Below are positions 56,936 to 64,000 of a DNA stretch of 64,000 nt, piece after piece. This DNA comes from a virus. The DNA is taken from IMG/VR virus record IMGVR_UViG_3300047409_000266, positions 1-64,000 of that record. One strand, 5' to 3'. The notes below the pieces were generated by a model. The model had not been told where the DNA came from and did no database searches. It worked only from the letters and a program-made list of their open reading frames with translations. Positions within the stretch are counted from its first letter, which is position 1. Every line of letters begins with the position of its first letter. The position numbers were made by a program, and so were the translations under genes.

Positions 56936-57934
56936 ATGAGCGCAGGCCATCCACACGTTCGCGGAAACAAACAAACCAAGGCCGAGCTCGACGAAATAAC
57001 CAAGACTGACGACTTCAAGAGGCTATGGCAGCGCTGGAAAAGCTTTGACGTTACCCACGATATCCACGATCTCGCTGGCTACAACGTCGACGGCACAATC
57101 CGTTACCTCGACAAGGACTTCTTTCACGCTTTATTCGATCCAGAGGTAGCCAAGAAGCTTGGGATTGGCGCGATCGACACTGGCCTGTCTCCGATGGACA
57201 CCATCGCGTGCCTCATGCAGCACGAGGGCATCGAGAAAACAGCCATCGACGCAGACAACAAATTTGACACCTACGATCCGGCGCATGGATTGGCTACCAT
57301 TGCCGAGCATCAGGAGGTCCGCGCCAAGGGCGGGACACCGGCCAAATACGAGCGCGGGCTCGCGGCGGCTATCAAGTTTTGCGAGAGCAAAGAGCTCAAG
57401 AATCCGCCCAAGGATTTAGCCTGCGCGCCGATGCTCGATGATCCGGACGAGGAACACGATAAGGCAGCACTCAAAACATTGCAGGACTCTGGTGTCGAGG
57501 ACGCTTTCAAGGCATCGCGGCATTCCGTCGACTATTCCAAGTCTGACGGTGAGGATCGCTGCAGCCGCTGCAAATATTGGCTGGCCGATGATCGAACGCA
57601 GGAGCTATCACCCTGCCATGAAGTGGAGGGCCTCGTGCGAACAGATCGTTGGTGCAAGGACTTCGAAAGCGTGCCGGCTGAAAAGATCGCCAAGCAGAAC
57701 GAGGATCTCAAGACCACGGTATCTACGATGGCCGGTCAGATTGAGAAGCTCACCGCCGGTATGTCAGACCTCGAGAAGCGCCTATCTCAGGCGATTGCCA
57801 AGGGCCCCAAGAGCCGCAAGCGCAAGAAAACCGTCACGACGCGCCGCGATGACAAGGGCCAGCTTGTGGCTGATGTGGTCGAGGAAGATGAGCCCGACGC
57901 GCCAGAGATCGAGCCGCAAGAGGCACGCCAGTGA
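56936..57934 (+). CDS. Structural-region protein with HiPIP-like Cys cluster
   Basis: A 332-residue protein. About 30-150 forms a conserved-looking block (FHALFDPEVAKKLGIGAIDT; YDPAHGLATIAEHQEVRAKG). Near 205-245, CSRCKYW...PCHEVEGLV...WCKDF has the four-Cys arrangement of high-potential iron-sulfur-like domains found in phage head proteins. The remainder is a coiled coil and a Lys/Arg-rich tail. The Cys cluster may bind zinc or an Fe-S cluster. It may be a scaffold or head protein; this is position-based. Confidence 0.6.
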   Translation: MSAGHPHVRGNKQTKAELDEITKTDDFKRLWQRWKSFDVTHDIHDLAGYNVDGTIRYLDKDFFHALFDPEVAKKLGIGAIDTGLSPMDTIACLMQHEGIEKTAIDADNKFDTYDPAHGLATIAEHQEVRAKGGTPAKYERGLAAAIKFCESKELKNPPKDLACAPMLDDPDEEHDKAALKTLQDSGVEDAFKASRHSVDYSKSDGEDRCSRCKYWLADDRTQELSPCHEVEGLVRTDRWCKDFESVPAEKIAKQNEDLKTTVSTMAGQIEKLTAGMSDLEKRLSQAIAKGPKSRKRKKTVTTRRDDKGQLVADVVEEDEPDAPEIEPQEARQ

Positions 57935-58320
57935 GCTTCCAGTACTCGGTCACGGTCAGAAATGCGCGCCTTGACGTCGTTGAGAGCACGATCGGCGCCT
58001 CCGCGGTGCTCAAGGTGTTCTCTGGCGCCGAGCCTGCAAACTGCGCGGCGGCTGATCCTGGTGGGCTTCTTGCCACGCTCAACTTACCCGCAGATTGGAT
58101 GGCGGCGGCGGCTAGCGGTTCAAAGGCGAAGCTTGGTACGTGGTCAGCCACGGCGAGCGGGAGTGGTCAGGCCGCGTCCTGGCGCATCTATGAGGCCACG
58201 GCCACGACCTGCCACATGCAGGGGAACTGCACGACTGATCTGATTCCGGATAACTCGAACGTGGTGGTCGGGCAGACGTTTACGGTCGCGACGTTCCAAC
58301 TTAATGCGGGTAATGCGTAG
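57931..58320 (+). CDS. Virion-associated beta protein
   Basis: A 129-residue protein; GTG 57931 overlaps the preceding stop. Beta-rich with many small residues (ARLDVVESTIGASAVLKVFS). It resembles small fibre or decoration proteins carried beside tailspikes. No family was assigned. Confidence 0.65.
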   Translation: MSFQYSVTVRNARLDVVESTIGASAVLKVFSGAEPANCAAADPGGLLATLNLPADWMAAAASGSKAKLGTWSATASGSGQAASWRIYEATATTCHMQGNCTTDLIPDNSNVVVGQTFTVATFQLNAGNA

Positions 58321-58322
58321 TC

Positions 58323-58796
58323 ATGTCCATCGTATCATCCGTCATCGCACGCAACGATGTGCAGGCCGATGGGCGGCGCTGGATTTATGAAATCCACAAA
58401 GATCAGGCTGGAGTAGAGCATTACCGCTCATACCTAGCGGCGGCTGGATTTGATACGGCGGCAGCGTTAGCGGCTTATGCCACGCAATGCTGGGCCGATA
58501 TTCAGGCGAGCGAGATATCACAGAACATTTCTCAGGTGACGACGCTGGGCTCACTGGCCACAACGACGCTGGTTTACACGACTGCAGCGGCAAACTTTGC
58601 GGCGCTTCGGGTGGCATATCAAACAGCCACGCAAGATCAGGCGATAATGATCGGGGATTTTCTGAGTTCGTTGACCAACGGACAGTTGCAGACAGCATTT
58701 GGGATGACAGCGGGGCAAGTGACAACGCTTCGCACTAATAAGTTAACGCCAGCGGCAACGCTTGCGGCTTCAATTCGTGCATCGGTGGGGCAGTAA
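58323..58796 (+). CDS. Virion-associated protein
   Basis: A 157-residue protein starting 2 bases after the previous stop. N-terminal third is alpha/beta (RNDVQADGRRWIYEIHKDQA), then a helical, Thr/Ala-rich part. It abuts the tailspike gene without gap. Probably a tail component. Confidence 0.65.
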   Translation: MSIVSSVIARNDVQADGRRWIYEIHKDQAGVEHYRSYLAAAGFDTAAALAAYATQCWADIQASEISQNISQVTTLGSLATTTLVYTTAAANFAALRVAYQTATQDQAIMIGDFLSSLTNGQLQTAFGMTAGQVTTLRTNKLTPAATLAASIRASVGQ

Positions 58797-60578
58797 ATGG
58801 CCCTCGTCGATAATGCTTGGTACGTCAACTACGGCAATGGCTCATCGACCGGATACTACGGTGTTGCACAATGGGCGGCACTTACGACTTACGACTGCGG
58901 TACATTAATACGTCAACTTGCTGCTCCTGCTGTCGGGAGTGAGCGCGTTTTTGTTGCCATCGCTGGCCACGTTGCATCGAGCGCATCGGAGCCAACGTGG
59001 GTCATCACGAGAGGCGGCAAGACAACTGACACAACTATTACGTGGCAAGAGTGCACAGGCATCGCTGCGCTCAACGGCGATCTCTCTGCAAATACACCGG
59101 CGTGGAACAACGCGAGTATCAAAAATTCAGCGATCACGCTCGGGCAAGTCATTCAGAACGTCGCTGGTACGCTGGTTCTGATCTGCACGGTTGCGGGGAC
59201 TGCAGGTAACGGCGCGGAGCCATCCTGGGCGGCATACACAACGGCGGGCGCAACAACCACAGACAACACCGTCACCTGGGTCACTCTCGGCCCATCGTTC
59301 TCTGCATGGGCTGCGCCACATGCGAGACTGGCGAATGCTCTAACAACAAATTGGGTACAGGCCGGAAATAAAGTATTTGTCGGAGATAATCACGCAGAGA
59401 CGCAAGCATCTGGGACTACATTGACTGGCGCAGGGACTCTTGCCTCTCCGGTTCTTATTTATTGTGTAGACCATACCGCTGCGGTTCCACCTGGCAGTGC
59501 AAATCTTGCAACTACAGCCTCCATAACCAATACCACTAGCGTGAATGCTCCCGTGCTATCTGGTATTTATTATATCTACGGGATCATTTTCGATTCTGGT
59601 GGTGGGGGCGCAACCACTAATATTATTTGGCTAACTGGGAGCCAAATTAAATTAGAAAATTGCGCACTTAGAAAAACTGGGACGGTTTCTTCAAATAATG
59701 CGATACTCCTACAAGGAAATAAAATTGAACTCGTCAATACCACAATGCAGTTTGCAAACACCGGAGACGGTCTTAGGATAGGAGGCGGTACGATTATTTG
59801 GCGAAATACCGCATCCGCCATCACGGGCGCAACTTTGCCGACCTCTTTTTTATCGTATCAGAGCCTTATAACCGGCGGTAGCTTCGTTGTGACTGGAGTG
59901 GATTTATCCGCTTTAGGATCAGGTAAAACCATCGTACCAGCATTAAGTTTGCCTTACCTAGTGTCATTCATTGATTGCAAGCTAGGTGCCTCCGTGACTA
60001 CTGGTGCGACACCGACTGTAGCTGGTGCGACGGCCGATTTTATAGGCACAGATAGTTCCGGCACCAATTATAGACAGGAACGCTATCAATATCAGGGCAC
60101 CCAGACTGTTGAGACAACCATAGTCCGCACCGGTGGGGCGACCGATGGCACAACGCCGATAAGTTGGAAAATCGTTAATACAGCAAATAGCAAATGGGTT
60201 CTCCCATTTGAATGCTTGCCTTCCTCAATCTGGAACAACACCACTGGCTCAAACGTCATTATCACAATCTACGGAACGACTACGGGCGGCGGCACAATCA
60301 ACAACGACGATATTTGGTTTGAGGCCGTGTACTTCGGTGCAAGCGGAAATCCGCAAGGCTCATTCGCCACATCAACCAAAGCAAATAATCTAGCTTCGCC
60401 TTCTGCCTATTCCTCTGATGCCTCGGTATGGGGCGGCAGCGGTGCCGGTAACGGCTTCAAAATGACTGTGACACTCTCAGCTCCGCAGCCACAGCTTAAG
60501 GGGCCGATATACGTTTACATCAAGGCAGCGAAGGCAAGCGCGACGTATTATATAGATCCCAAAATTGTATTGAGTTAA
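58797..60578 (+). CDS. Beta-helix tailspike-like protein
   Basis: A 593-residue protein. About 1-165 holds repeated carbohydrate-binding-like segments (YVNYGNGSSTGYYGVAQW; EPTWVITRGGKTTDTTITWQ; EPSWAAYTTAGATTTDNTVT). From about 190 to 440 the sequence has the right-handed beta-helix character of pectate-lyase-fold tailspikes: regular short strands with stacked Asn and Gly (IYYIYGIIFDSGGGG; IKLENCALRK; IELVNTTMQF). The C-terminal part is a beta-rich trimerisation-type domain. Expected role: binding or cleaving a host surface polysaccharide. Catalytic residues are not identifiable by eye. Confidence 0.75.
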   Translation: MALVDNAWYVNYGNGSSTGYYGVAQWAALTTYDCGTLIRQLAAPAVGSERVFVAIAGHVASSASEPTWVITRGGKTTDTTITWQECTGIAALNGDLSANTPAWNNASIKNSAITLGQVIQNVAGTLVLICTVAGTAGNGAEPSWAAYTTAGATTTDNTVTWVTLGPSFSAWAAPHARLANALTTNWVQAGNKVFVGDNHAETQASGTTLTGAGTLASPVLIYCVDHTAAVPPGSANLATTASITNTTSVNAPVLSGIYYIYGIIFDSGGGGATTNIIWLTGSQIKLENCALRKTGTVSSNNAILLQGNKIELVNTTMQFANTGDGLRIGGGTIIWRNTASAITGATLPTSFLSYQSLITGGSFVVTGVDLSALGSGKTIVPALSLPYLVSFIDCKLGASVTTGATPTVAGATADFIGTDSSGTNYRQERYQYQGTQTVETTIVRTGGATDGTTPISWKIVNTANSKWVLPFECLPSSIWNNTTGSNVIITIYGTTTGGGTINNDDIWFEAVYFGASGNPQGSFATSTKANNLASPSAYSSDASVWGGSGAGNGFKMTVTLSAPQPQLKGPIYVYIKAAKASATYYIDPKIVLS

Positions 60579-60582
60579 CTCC

Positions 60583-61557
60583 ATGGCGCGAACATATATT
60601 GTCGCGCCTGGTGTCTACGTTGAAGAAACGTCGACAAGGAGCTACATTCTTGCTCCTGGCGTCTACGTCAGCGAGCAATGGCTCGATCCGGCACCCGAGT
60701 TTCTCGTCGATCTTGCTATCATTGCGGCGTGGCAGCCAGCCGATCCACCACCGCAGCAACAACGACGGCTAAATCCTGCACTTCTTGCGCCGGCAGTGGT
60801 GGCGGCAAATCCGCCATATTCGATCACGGCATGGCTCTCTGCGGTCATCCAAGCGTGGCAGCCTTCCGATCCCCTGCCACATCAGATCAGAAAGCTCTCC
60901 CCTGGAATACCCGGCCAGAGTGTTGACCAACCTCCATTCGTAAATGAAGGGCGAAATACTACCGCCACACCGATTGTCCAGGCTTGGCAACCAGTAGACC
61001 TGCAACCTACGCTGCCACGGTATCTGGCGCAGGTTTCTGTCACTTACGTCCCATATACGCCGACATGGCTATCTGGTGTTCTGCAAGCTTGGCAGTCCCC
61101 TGAACCACAGCCATTTCTCGGCGGTCAACAGCCTCTAGCCGGCCGCGCGCTTCCGCAGCCGCTTGGTCCAATCACGGCGAATGCTGCGATCACGGAAGCC
61201 GATGATACGCTCTCGGCGACAGCGACCGTCTCGCAGCCCGTCGTTACACAGCTTCCTGGTGGCGGTAAGCGGCGTCGGCATGGTGCTGGCGATCAGCCGC
61301 TACCGCGCGAGCTCACGCGAGGTGATACCAAGCGCGCCAAGATTGCCGGCGATCTCGTTGCCGAGCATCTGGCCGAGGTTGTGTCGATCGCCTCGGCGCG
61401 GCTTGTCGAGCAAGATGACGGTGTAAAAGCTCGAGCCAGCATTTCCAGAAATGCAGGACTCAGAGTAAGAGAGGCCGATGATCGGCTTACGGCTACCGCG
61501 ACAATAGGATGGCCTGACCCGACCGATGAGGAAATGGCTCTTATCTTGGCGGCTTAG
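60583..61557 (+). CDS. Repeat-rich structural protein
   Basis: A 324-residue protein made of short repeats. APGVYV occurs twice at the start (near 8-13 and 24-29); AWQPxDxxP-type units occur four times (near 49, 90, 131, 166); and EADDxLxATATxx occurs at about 204-216 and 297-309. A basic middle (GGGKRRRHGAGDQ) separates the parts. It follows the tailspike and precedes Cys-rich genes. Probably a virion or fibre-chaperone component; no family was recognised. Confidence 0.65.
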   Translation: MARTYIVAPGVYVEETSTRSYILAPGVYVSEQWLDPAPEFLVDLAIIAAWQPADPPPQQQRRLNPALLAPAVVAANPPYSITAWLSAVIQAWQPSDPLPHQIRKLSPGIPGQSVDQPPFVNEGRNTTATPIVQAWQPVDLQPTLPRYLAQVSVTYVPYTPTWLSGVLQAWQSPEPQPFLGGQQPLAGRALPQPLGPITANAAITEADDTLSATATVSQPVVTQLPGGGKRRRHGAGDQPLPRELTRGDTKRAKIAGDLVAEHLAEVVSIASARLVEQDDGVKARASISRNAGLRVREADDRLTATATIGWPDPTDEEMALILAA

Positions 61558-61782
61558 ATGGAAAAATCCTGCCGCACATGCCGGTTCAGCGCCCCGGCGA
61601 ATCCCGATGAGACCAGTGGCGTATGCCGTCTTTCTCCGCCCGAGATGAGGTGGCTTGAGGACGGAAAGATTCAAAGTCAGTTTCCGCCCGTGAACCTCGA
61701 CGCGATGGTGTGTGGGAAGCATGAACCGCATGATCTTCCGCCAGGACCGAAGATTCGCTATTGGTGGTATGGCTGGAAATGA
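61558..61782 (+). CDS. Small Cys-rich protein
   Basis: A 74-residue protein with MEKSCRTCRFSA at the start, further Cys in GVCRLSPPE and VCGKHEPHD. The four Cys could hold zinc or an Fe-S cluster, as in HiPIP-like phage proteins. Its start directly follows the previous stop. Confidence 0.65.
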   Translation: MEKSCRTCRFSAPANPDETSGVCRLSPPEMRWLEDGKIQSQFPPVNLDAMVCGKHEPHDLPPGPKIRYWWYGWK

Positions 61783-62009
61783 GCATCGTGCATGAGGACG
61801 AGGCCAAACAGCACATCTGTCCGATCATGACAGGCGGCTGGCTCAACGATATGCCGAGATGCCAAGGCATCCGCTGCATGGCGTGGCGCAAGGCCGGTAT
61901 ACATTCGAAGCTCGGGTACTGCGGACTTTCTGGGGTGCCATCGTATGGCTGGGAAGATCGTCCACCGACTCAGCTTGAGAACTTGCCTCCGCCCGCGAAA
62001 CGGGTGTAA
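61779..62009 (+). CDS. Small Cys-rich protein
   Basis: A 76-residue protein in an ATGA overlap with its neighbour. Cys spacing HICPIMTGGWLND, RCQGIRCMAWR and YCGLSG again suggests a metal site; together with the preceding gene it looks like a pair of related Cys-rich proteins. Confidence 0.65.
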   Translation: MSIVHEDEAKQHICPIMTGGWLNDMPRCQGIRCMAWRKAGIHSKLGYCGLSGVPSYGWEDRPPTQLENLPPPAKRV

Positions 62010-62018
62010 CTGGATTGC

Positions 62019-62330
62019 ATGCGCTTTAGACCTATCAGAAGCACCATCGGCTGGCTGATCGAGATATTCAGCCTCAACACCACAGTTGATCGCGTTGCTG
62101 CCTTAGAAACTGAAAACTATCACCTACGACAGAGGATACGTGACATGGCTGGCGAAATTGACGCTCTCAAGAGCAATCTCGGAAAACTGCAGACATCGGT
62201 AGCAGCGTTGCAGGTGCGCGTGGCTGGGCTTTCCTCCATCAACCCGGCCGATGTCACTGCGGCATCCGATGCGGTTGGCGCCGCTGCGGCTACGCTTGAT
62301 AGCATCGCGCCGGCAACACCTACTCCGTAA
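62019..62330 (+). CDS. Coiled-coil virion-associated protein
   Basis: A 103-residue protein. A heptad pattern spans about 25-70 (TENYHLRQRIRDMAGEIDAL), followed by an Ala/Thr/Pro-rich tail. Start uncertain: ATG 62019 has a weak site, whereas an internal ATG at 62145 follows AGAGGATACGTGAC. Similar short coiled-coil proteins form head fibres. Confidence 0.6.
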   Translation: MRFRPIRSTIGWLIEIFSLNTTVDRVAALETENYHLRQRIRDMAGEIDALKSNLGKLQTSVAALQVRVAGLSSINPADVTAASDAVGAAAATLDSIAPATPTP

Positions 62331-62339
62331 CAGCGTGTT

Positions 62340-62504
62340 TGGTGGGTCTCGTAATCCAGGTTCCCATCCCCCAACCTTCCTGGACCGAGGAAGCATACCG
62401 CTTATCCGGTGTTTTCGCTCGCCGGGCCCACCATGTAGTTTGGCGTGCTGTCCGAACATGGGGCTTCCCTCCTGCCGTGGGAAGAAATGCAGGGCAGCAC
62501 GCCA
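62340..62504 (+). ncRNA. Candidate structured leader RNA with pseudoknot
   Basis: Two folded domains can be drawn. The first is closed by TGGTGGG/CCCACCA (62340-62346, 62427-62433) around TCCAGG/CCTGGA (62355-62360, 62379-62384) and CCGGTG/CGCCGG (62406-62411, 62420-62425). The second is closed by TGGCGTGCTG/CAGCACGCCA (62441-62450, 62495-62504) around CTTCCC/GGGAAG (62464-62469, 62479-62484), whose loop CCTGC (62471-62475) can pair with GCAGG (62489-62493), an H-type pseudoknot. No known RNA class was recognised. GC-rich DNA gives chance hairpins, so this is a candidate. Confidence 0.45.
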
Positions 62505-62512
62505 GTTAGTTT

Positions 62513-62557
62513 GTGGCGTATCGAGTAGACATTCCCTCGAACAATAGGATACGCCAT
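62513..62557 (+). promoter_or_regulatory. Hairpin hiding the start site of the His-rich gene
   Basis: GGCGTATC (62515-62522) pairs with GATACGCC (62548-62555), which contains the end of the AGGAT ribosome-binding site and abuts the ATG at 62556; TCGAG/CTCGA (62521-62525, 62536-62540) is an inner or alternative stem. Folding would block initiation. Confidence 0.6.
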
Positions 62558-63008
62558 GAAATTGCTCGTCGCCGCCTCTGCAATTCTGTTCGCGCTCGCC
62601 CAATCTGCCGTTGCGGGTGGTCATCACGTCATCGTAGCAAAGACGGTCTATCACGCCGCTCATCATGCCCATCACATCGTCAAAGTGGTGAAGGTGGTCA
62701 AAGTAGTGCATGTCGCTAAGGTGGCGACCGTCGCGCCCAAGGCCGCTACTAGCGCCACGCCAAAGGCGGCATCAGGTGGCGGTGGTGGCGGGGCATGGTG
62801 CACGGGTGGTTGTGTTGGCGTTGTGGTGTTCCAAGGTGTCATTCTGGCAATGATCGTGGGAGACGAGGTGAGGCGCACGATTGATGGCCCAGCCTGCGCT
62901 ACGAACAAGATGACGCGGCAATCGTATTTTGGCGTTGTCAGAGACGAGCCGAAGCTTTGGCGGAAACTCTGCAATTATGACCCGAACATTGTTGTCGCCC
63001 GCGGCTAA
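62556..63008 (+). CDS. Exported His/Val-rich protein
   Basis: A 150-residue protein with a signal peptide (KLLVAASAILFALAQSAVA, cleavage near residue 20). The mature N-terminus is His-rich (GGHHVIVAKTVYHAAHHAHH) and continues with KVVKVVKVVH repeats, a Gly-run and a C-terminal part with a Cys pair and one hydrophobic segment (GVVVFQGVILAMIVG). It could bind metal or contact the envelope. The start is enclosed in a hairpin. Confidence 0.65.
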   Translation: MKLLVAASAILFALAQSAVAGGHHVIVAKTVYHAAHHAHHIVKVVKVVKVVHVAKVATVAPKAATSATPKAASGGGGGGAWCTGGCVGVVVFQGVILAMIVGDEVRRTIDGPACATNKMTRQSYFGVVRDEPKLWRKLCNYDPNIVVARG

Positions 63009-63030
63009 CCGTTTTATGTGAGACATCACC

Positions 63031-63918
63031 ATGGCACGCGAGGACATCCAGGCCACGATAGTCCGCGTTGCCAGAGAGGAAGGAATCGATCCGACATTCG
63101 CGTTGGCCGTGGCCGATCGCGAATCGAGCTTCAATCCAAACGCCCACGCTTCAAAGACAATCCACGGCCTGTTCCAGATGAGCGGCGACCTGCGTGGCAA
63201 GTACGGAATCGGCAACAGCACCGATCCGGAGGTACAGACCCGCGGCTGGACTGCCTTCATGCGTGATCTCAAGGCCAAGATGGGCGAACACCTTGGGCGT
63301 GCGCCGACTGATCGGGAAACCTATTTGGGTCACTTTTGGGGTGGACCGCGCGCCGCGCGCGTCTTATCCGGCCAGCACGCCAACCACGCGCCGGCTGATG
63401 TGTTCAGTCCTTACGAGCTCTCGATCAATCCGGAGCTGGCACGCGGCAAGAACATGGGCGGGCTCGCCTCGAACATCATGGGCGACATCGACCGCAGACA
63501 GGCCAAGTTTGGCGGTACGGGCGGCGCTGGCAACGATTTCTCTCAATACGGTGAAAATCCTCAAGGGGTAGACTTTGCTCAATTCGGTGAGCCTGAGAAC
63601 GTGTCTAAGCGCATTGCAGCCAAAGAAGATGAGGCACCCCAGACACCGCAACCATGGGCGGGCACAACTGCACCATGGAAGCCACCTACCTGGGCCAAAG
63701 CGCCAGCACCGAAAGCACCTACCGCACTTGCTCAAGCTGGCCAAACGGGCGGAGGCACGTCACGTTCAACACCCTCAAATCCTGCAGAGAATGTGGACAT
63801 GACCTCCGCCCCGGCCGCCGCTGCGCCGACAGGTTGGGGTGAGGAAGTCGATCTGTCGAAGTATCCGGATCGACAGGGCATTCCATCACCTGGGCTGCAA
63901 AGCCAGCTTGGAGCGTGA
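63031..63918 (+). CDS. Virion transglycosylase
   Basis: A 295-residue protein. Residues 1-115 match the lytic transglycosylase (SLT) fold: FALAVADRESSFNPNAHA near 24-41 with catalytic Glu, TIHGLFQMSGDLRG near 43-56, and DRETYLGHFWGGPRAARVLS near 93-112. From about 170 the chain is Pro/Ala-rich and disordered, with NDFSQYGENPQGVDFAQFGE and VDLSKYPD, like the DLSQYG repeats in the giant protein. It would open peptidoglycan when ejected with the DNA. ACATCACC precedes the ATG. Confidence 0.8.
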   Translation: MAREDIQATIVRVAREEGIDPTFALAVADRESSFNPNAHASKTIHGLFQMSGDLRGKYGIGNSTDPEVQTRGWTAFMRDLKAKMGEHLGRAPTDRETYLGHFWGGPRAARVLSGQHANHAPADVFSPYELSINPELARGKNMGGLASNIMGDIDRRQAKFGGTGGAGNDFSQYGENPQGVDFAQFGEPENVSKRIAAKEDEAPQTPQPWAGTTAPWKPPTWAKAPAPKAPTALAQAGQTGGGTSRSTPSNPAENVDMTSAPAAAAPTGWGEEVDLSKYPDRQGIPSPGLQSQLGA

Positions 63919-63919
63919 G

Positions 63920-64000
63920 ATGGCGGAAACGATCACCATTCCGCACTTATCGCACGAAGGCAGCGTATGGGAGGAATACCCGGTTAAGGGGAAGCCCGGT
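63920..64000 (+). CDS. Partial gene at window end
   Basis: An open frame starting MAETITIPHLSHEGSVWEEY one base after the transglycosylase stop and running off the window. Too short to identify; its position suggests another virion protein. Confidence 0.5.
   Translation, partial: MAETITIPHLSHEGSVWEEYPVKGKPG

Noticed and set aside
60583-60680. APGVYVEE resembles the start of tail sheath proteins
   Set aside because: Only the short motif matches, it is duplicated at once, and the rest is repeats without a sheath fold. No other contractile-tail genes are present.
62340-62440. Possible tRNA in the folded leader
   Set aside because: No T-loop GTTCNANNC with matching stems and no acceptor end; no tRNA was found anywhere in the window by eye.

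Overview
The window is phage DNA, with about 110 tightly packed genes, many stop/start overlaps and no host housekeeping genes. The virion genes look podovirus-like: a tail adaptor, a nozzle/tail-tube-B-like protein, a collar-type fibre, internal virion proteins and one giant ejection protein of 4831 residues, with no recognisable tape measure or sheath. Several genes point to an alphaproteobacterial, probably Rhizobiales, host: a RopB/Omp25-like outer-membrane barrel, an RCAP_rcc01079-type spike base protein, DUF3597, and frequent GTG/TTG starts. The host is an inference. No integrase, terminase, portal or major capsid gene was recognised, so the phage is probably longer than the window; its lifestyle is open.

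Layout. (1) 1-9961, virion genes on +: two small head-region proteins, a minus-strand HNH/homing-type gene between two hairpins, tail adaptor (2254), collar fibre (3151), nozzle (4500), a GNAT-like protein and two internal virion proteins. (2) 9968-24463, the giant polyvalent protein: pyrophosphatase-like domain, DNA methyltransferase, strawberry-notch helicase, an EVQSDWHQ module, a HEATH metallopeptidase and LPD38. (3) 24498-28914: spike base, endolysin, holin-like protein, papain-like protease, lipoprotein, membrane-anchored coiled coil, DUF3597, a 4-TM protein and an Ig-like protein. (4) 28941-30093: an outer-membrane protein moron bounded by terminators. (5) 30100-32927: twelve small minus-strand genes separated by a repeated TAAAGGCCCG-type junction. 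(6) 32977-33038: a nested dyad between divergent arms. (7) 33062-39353: a degenerate serine-recombinase-like gene followed by about 31 tiny + strand genes, most preceded by AAAGGAGCCG, AAAGGGACGC or AAAGGGACCGCG elements. (8) 39361-47545, a minus-strand recombination block: secreted SNase, HNH protein, Bet/RecT annealase, Gp157, a GHKL-like ATPase with an EEFLH motif, an XRE regulator and small proteins. (9) 47546-47700, a divergent promoter region with three ATGC-N5-GCAT operators facing an apparently leaderless XRE gene. (10) 47701-55206: secreted NlpC/CHAP-like protein, adenine methyltransferase, RuvC-like resolvase, a 430-bp palindrome-rich gap (origin or operator candidate), SF2 helicase and a GRPP DNA-binding-like protein. 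(11) 55689-64000, a second structural block: holin-like protein, HiPIP-like Cys protein, beta-helix tailspike, repeat-rich structural protein, a strongly folded leader RNA before an exported His-rich protein, a virion transglycosylase and a truncated last gene.

How it fits together. On infection the transglycosylase and giant protein would be ejected, opening the cell wall and protecting incoming DNA through the methyltransferase/helicase part. The two divergent control regions would set expression of the small-gene arms and of the recombination and replication genes. Bet, the RuvC-like enzyme, SNase, HNH proteins and SF2 helicase supply recombination and replication. The endolysin, holin-like and spanin-like genes supply lysis. 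All functions are read from sequence motifs recognised by eye; no database search was run.
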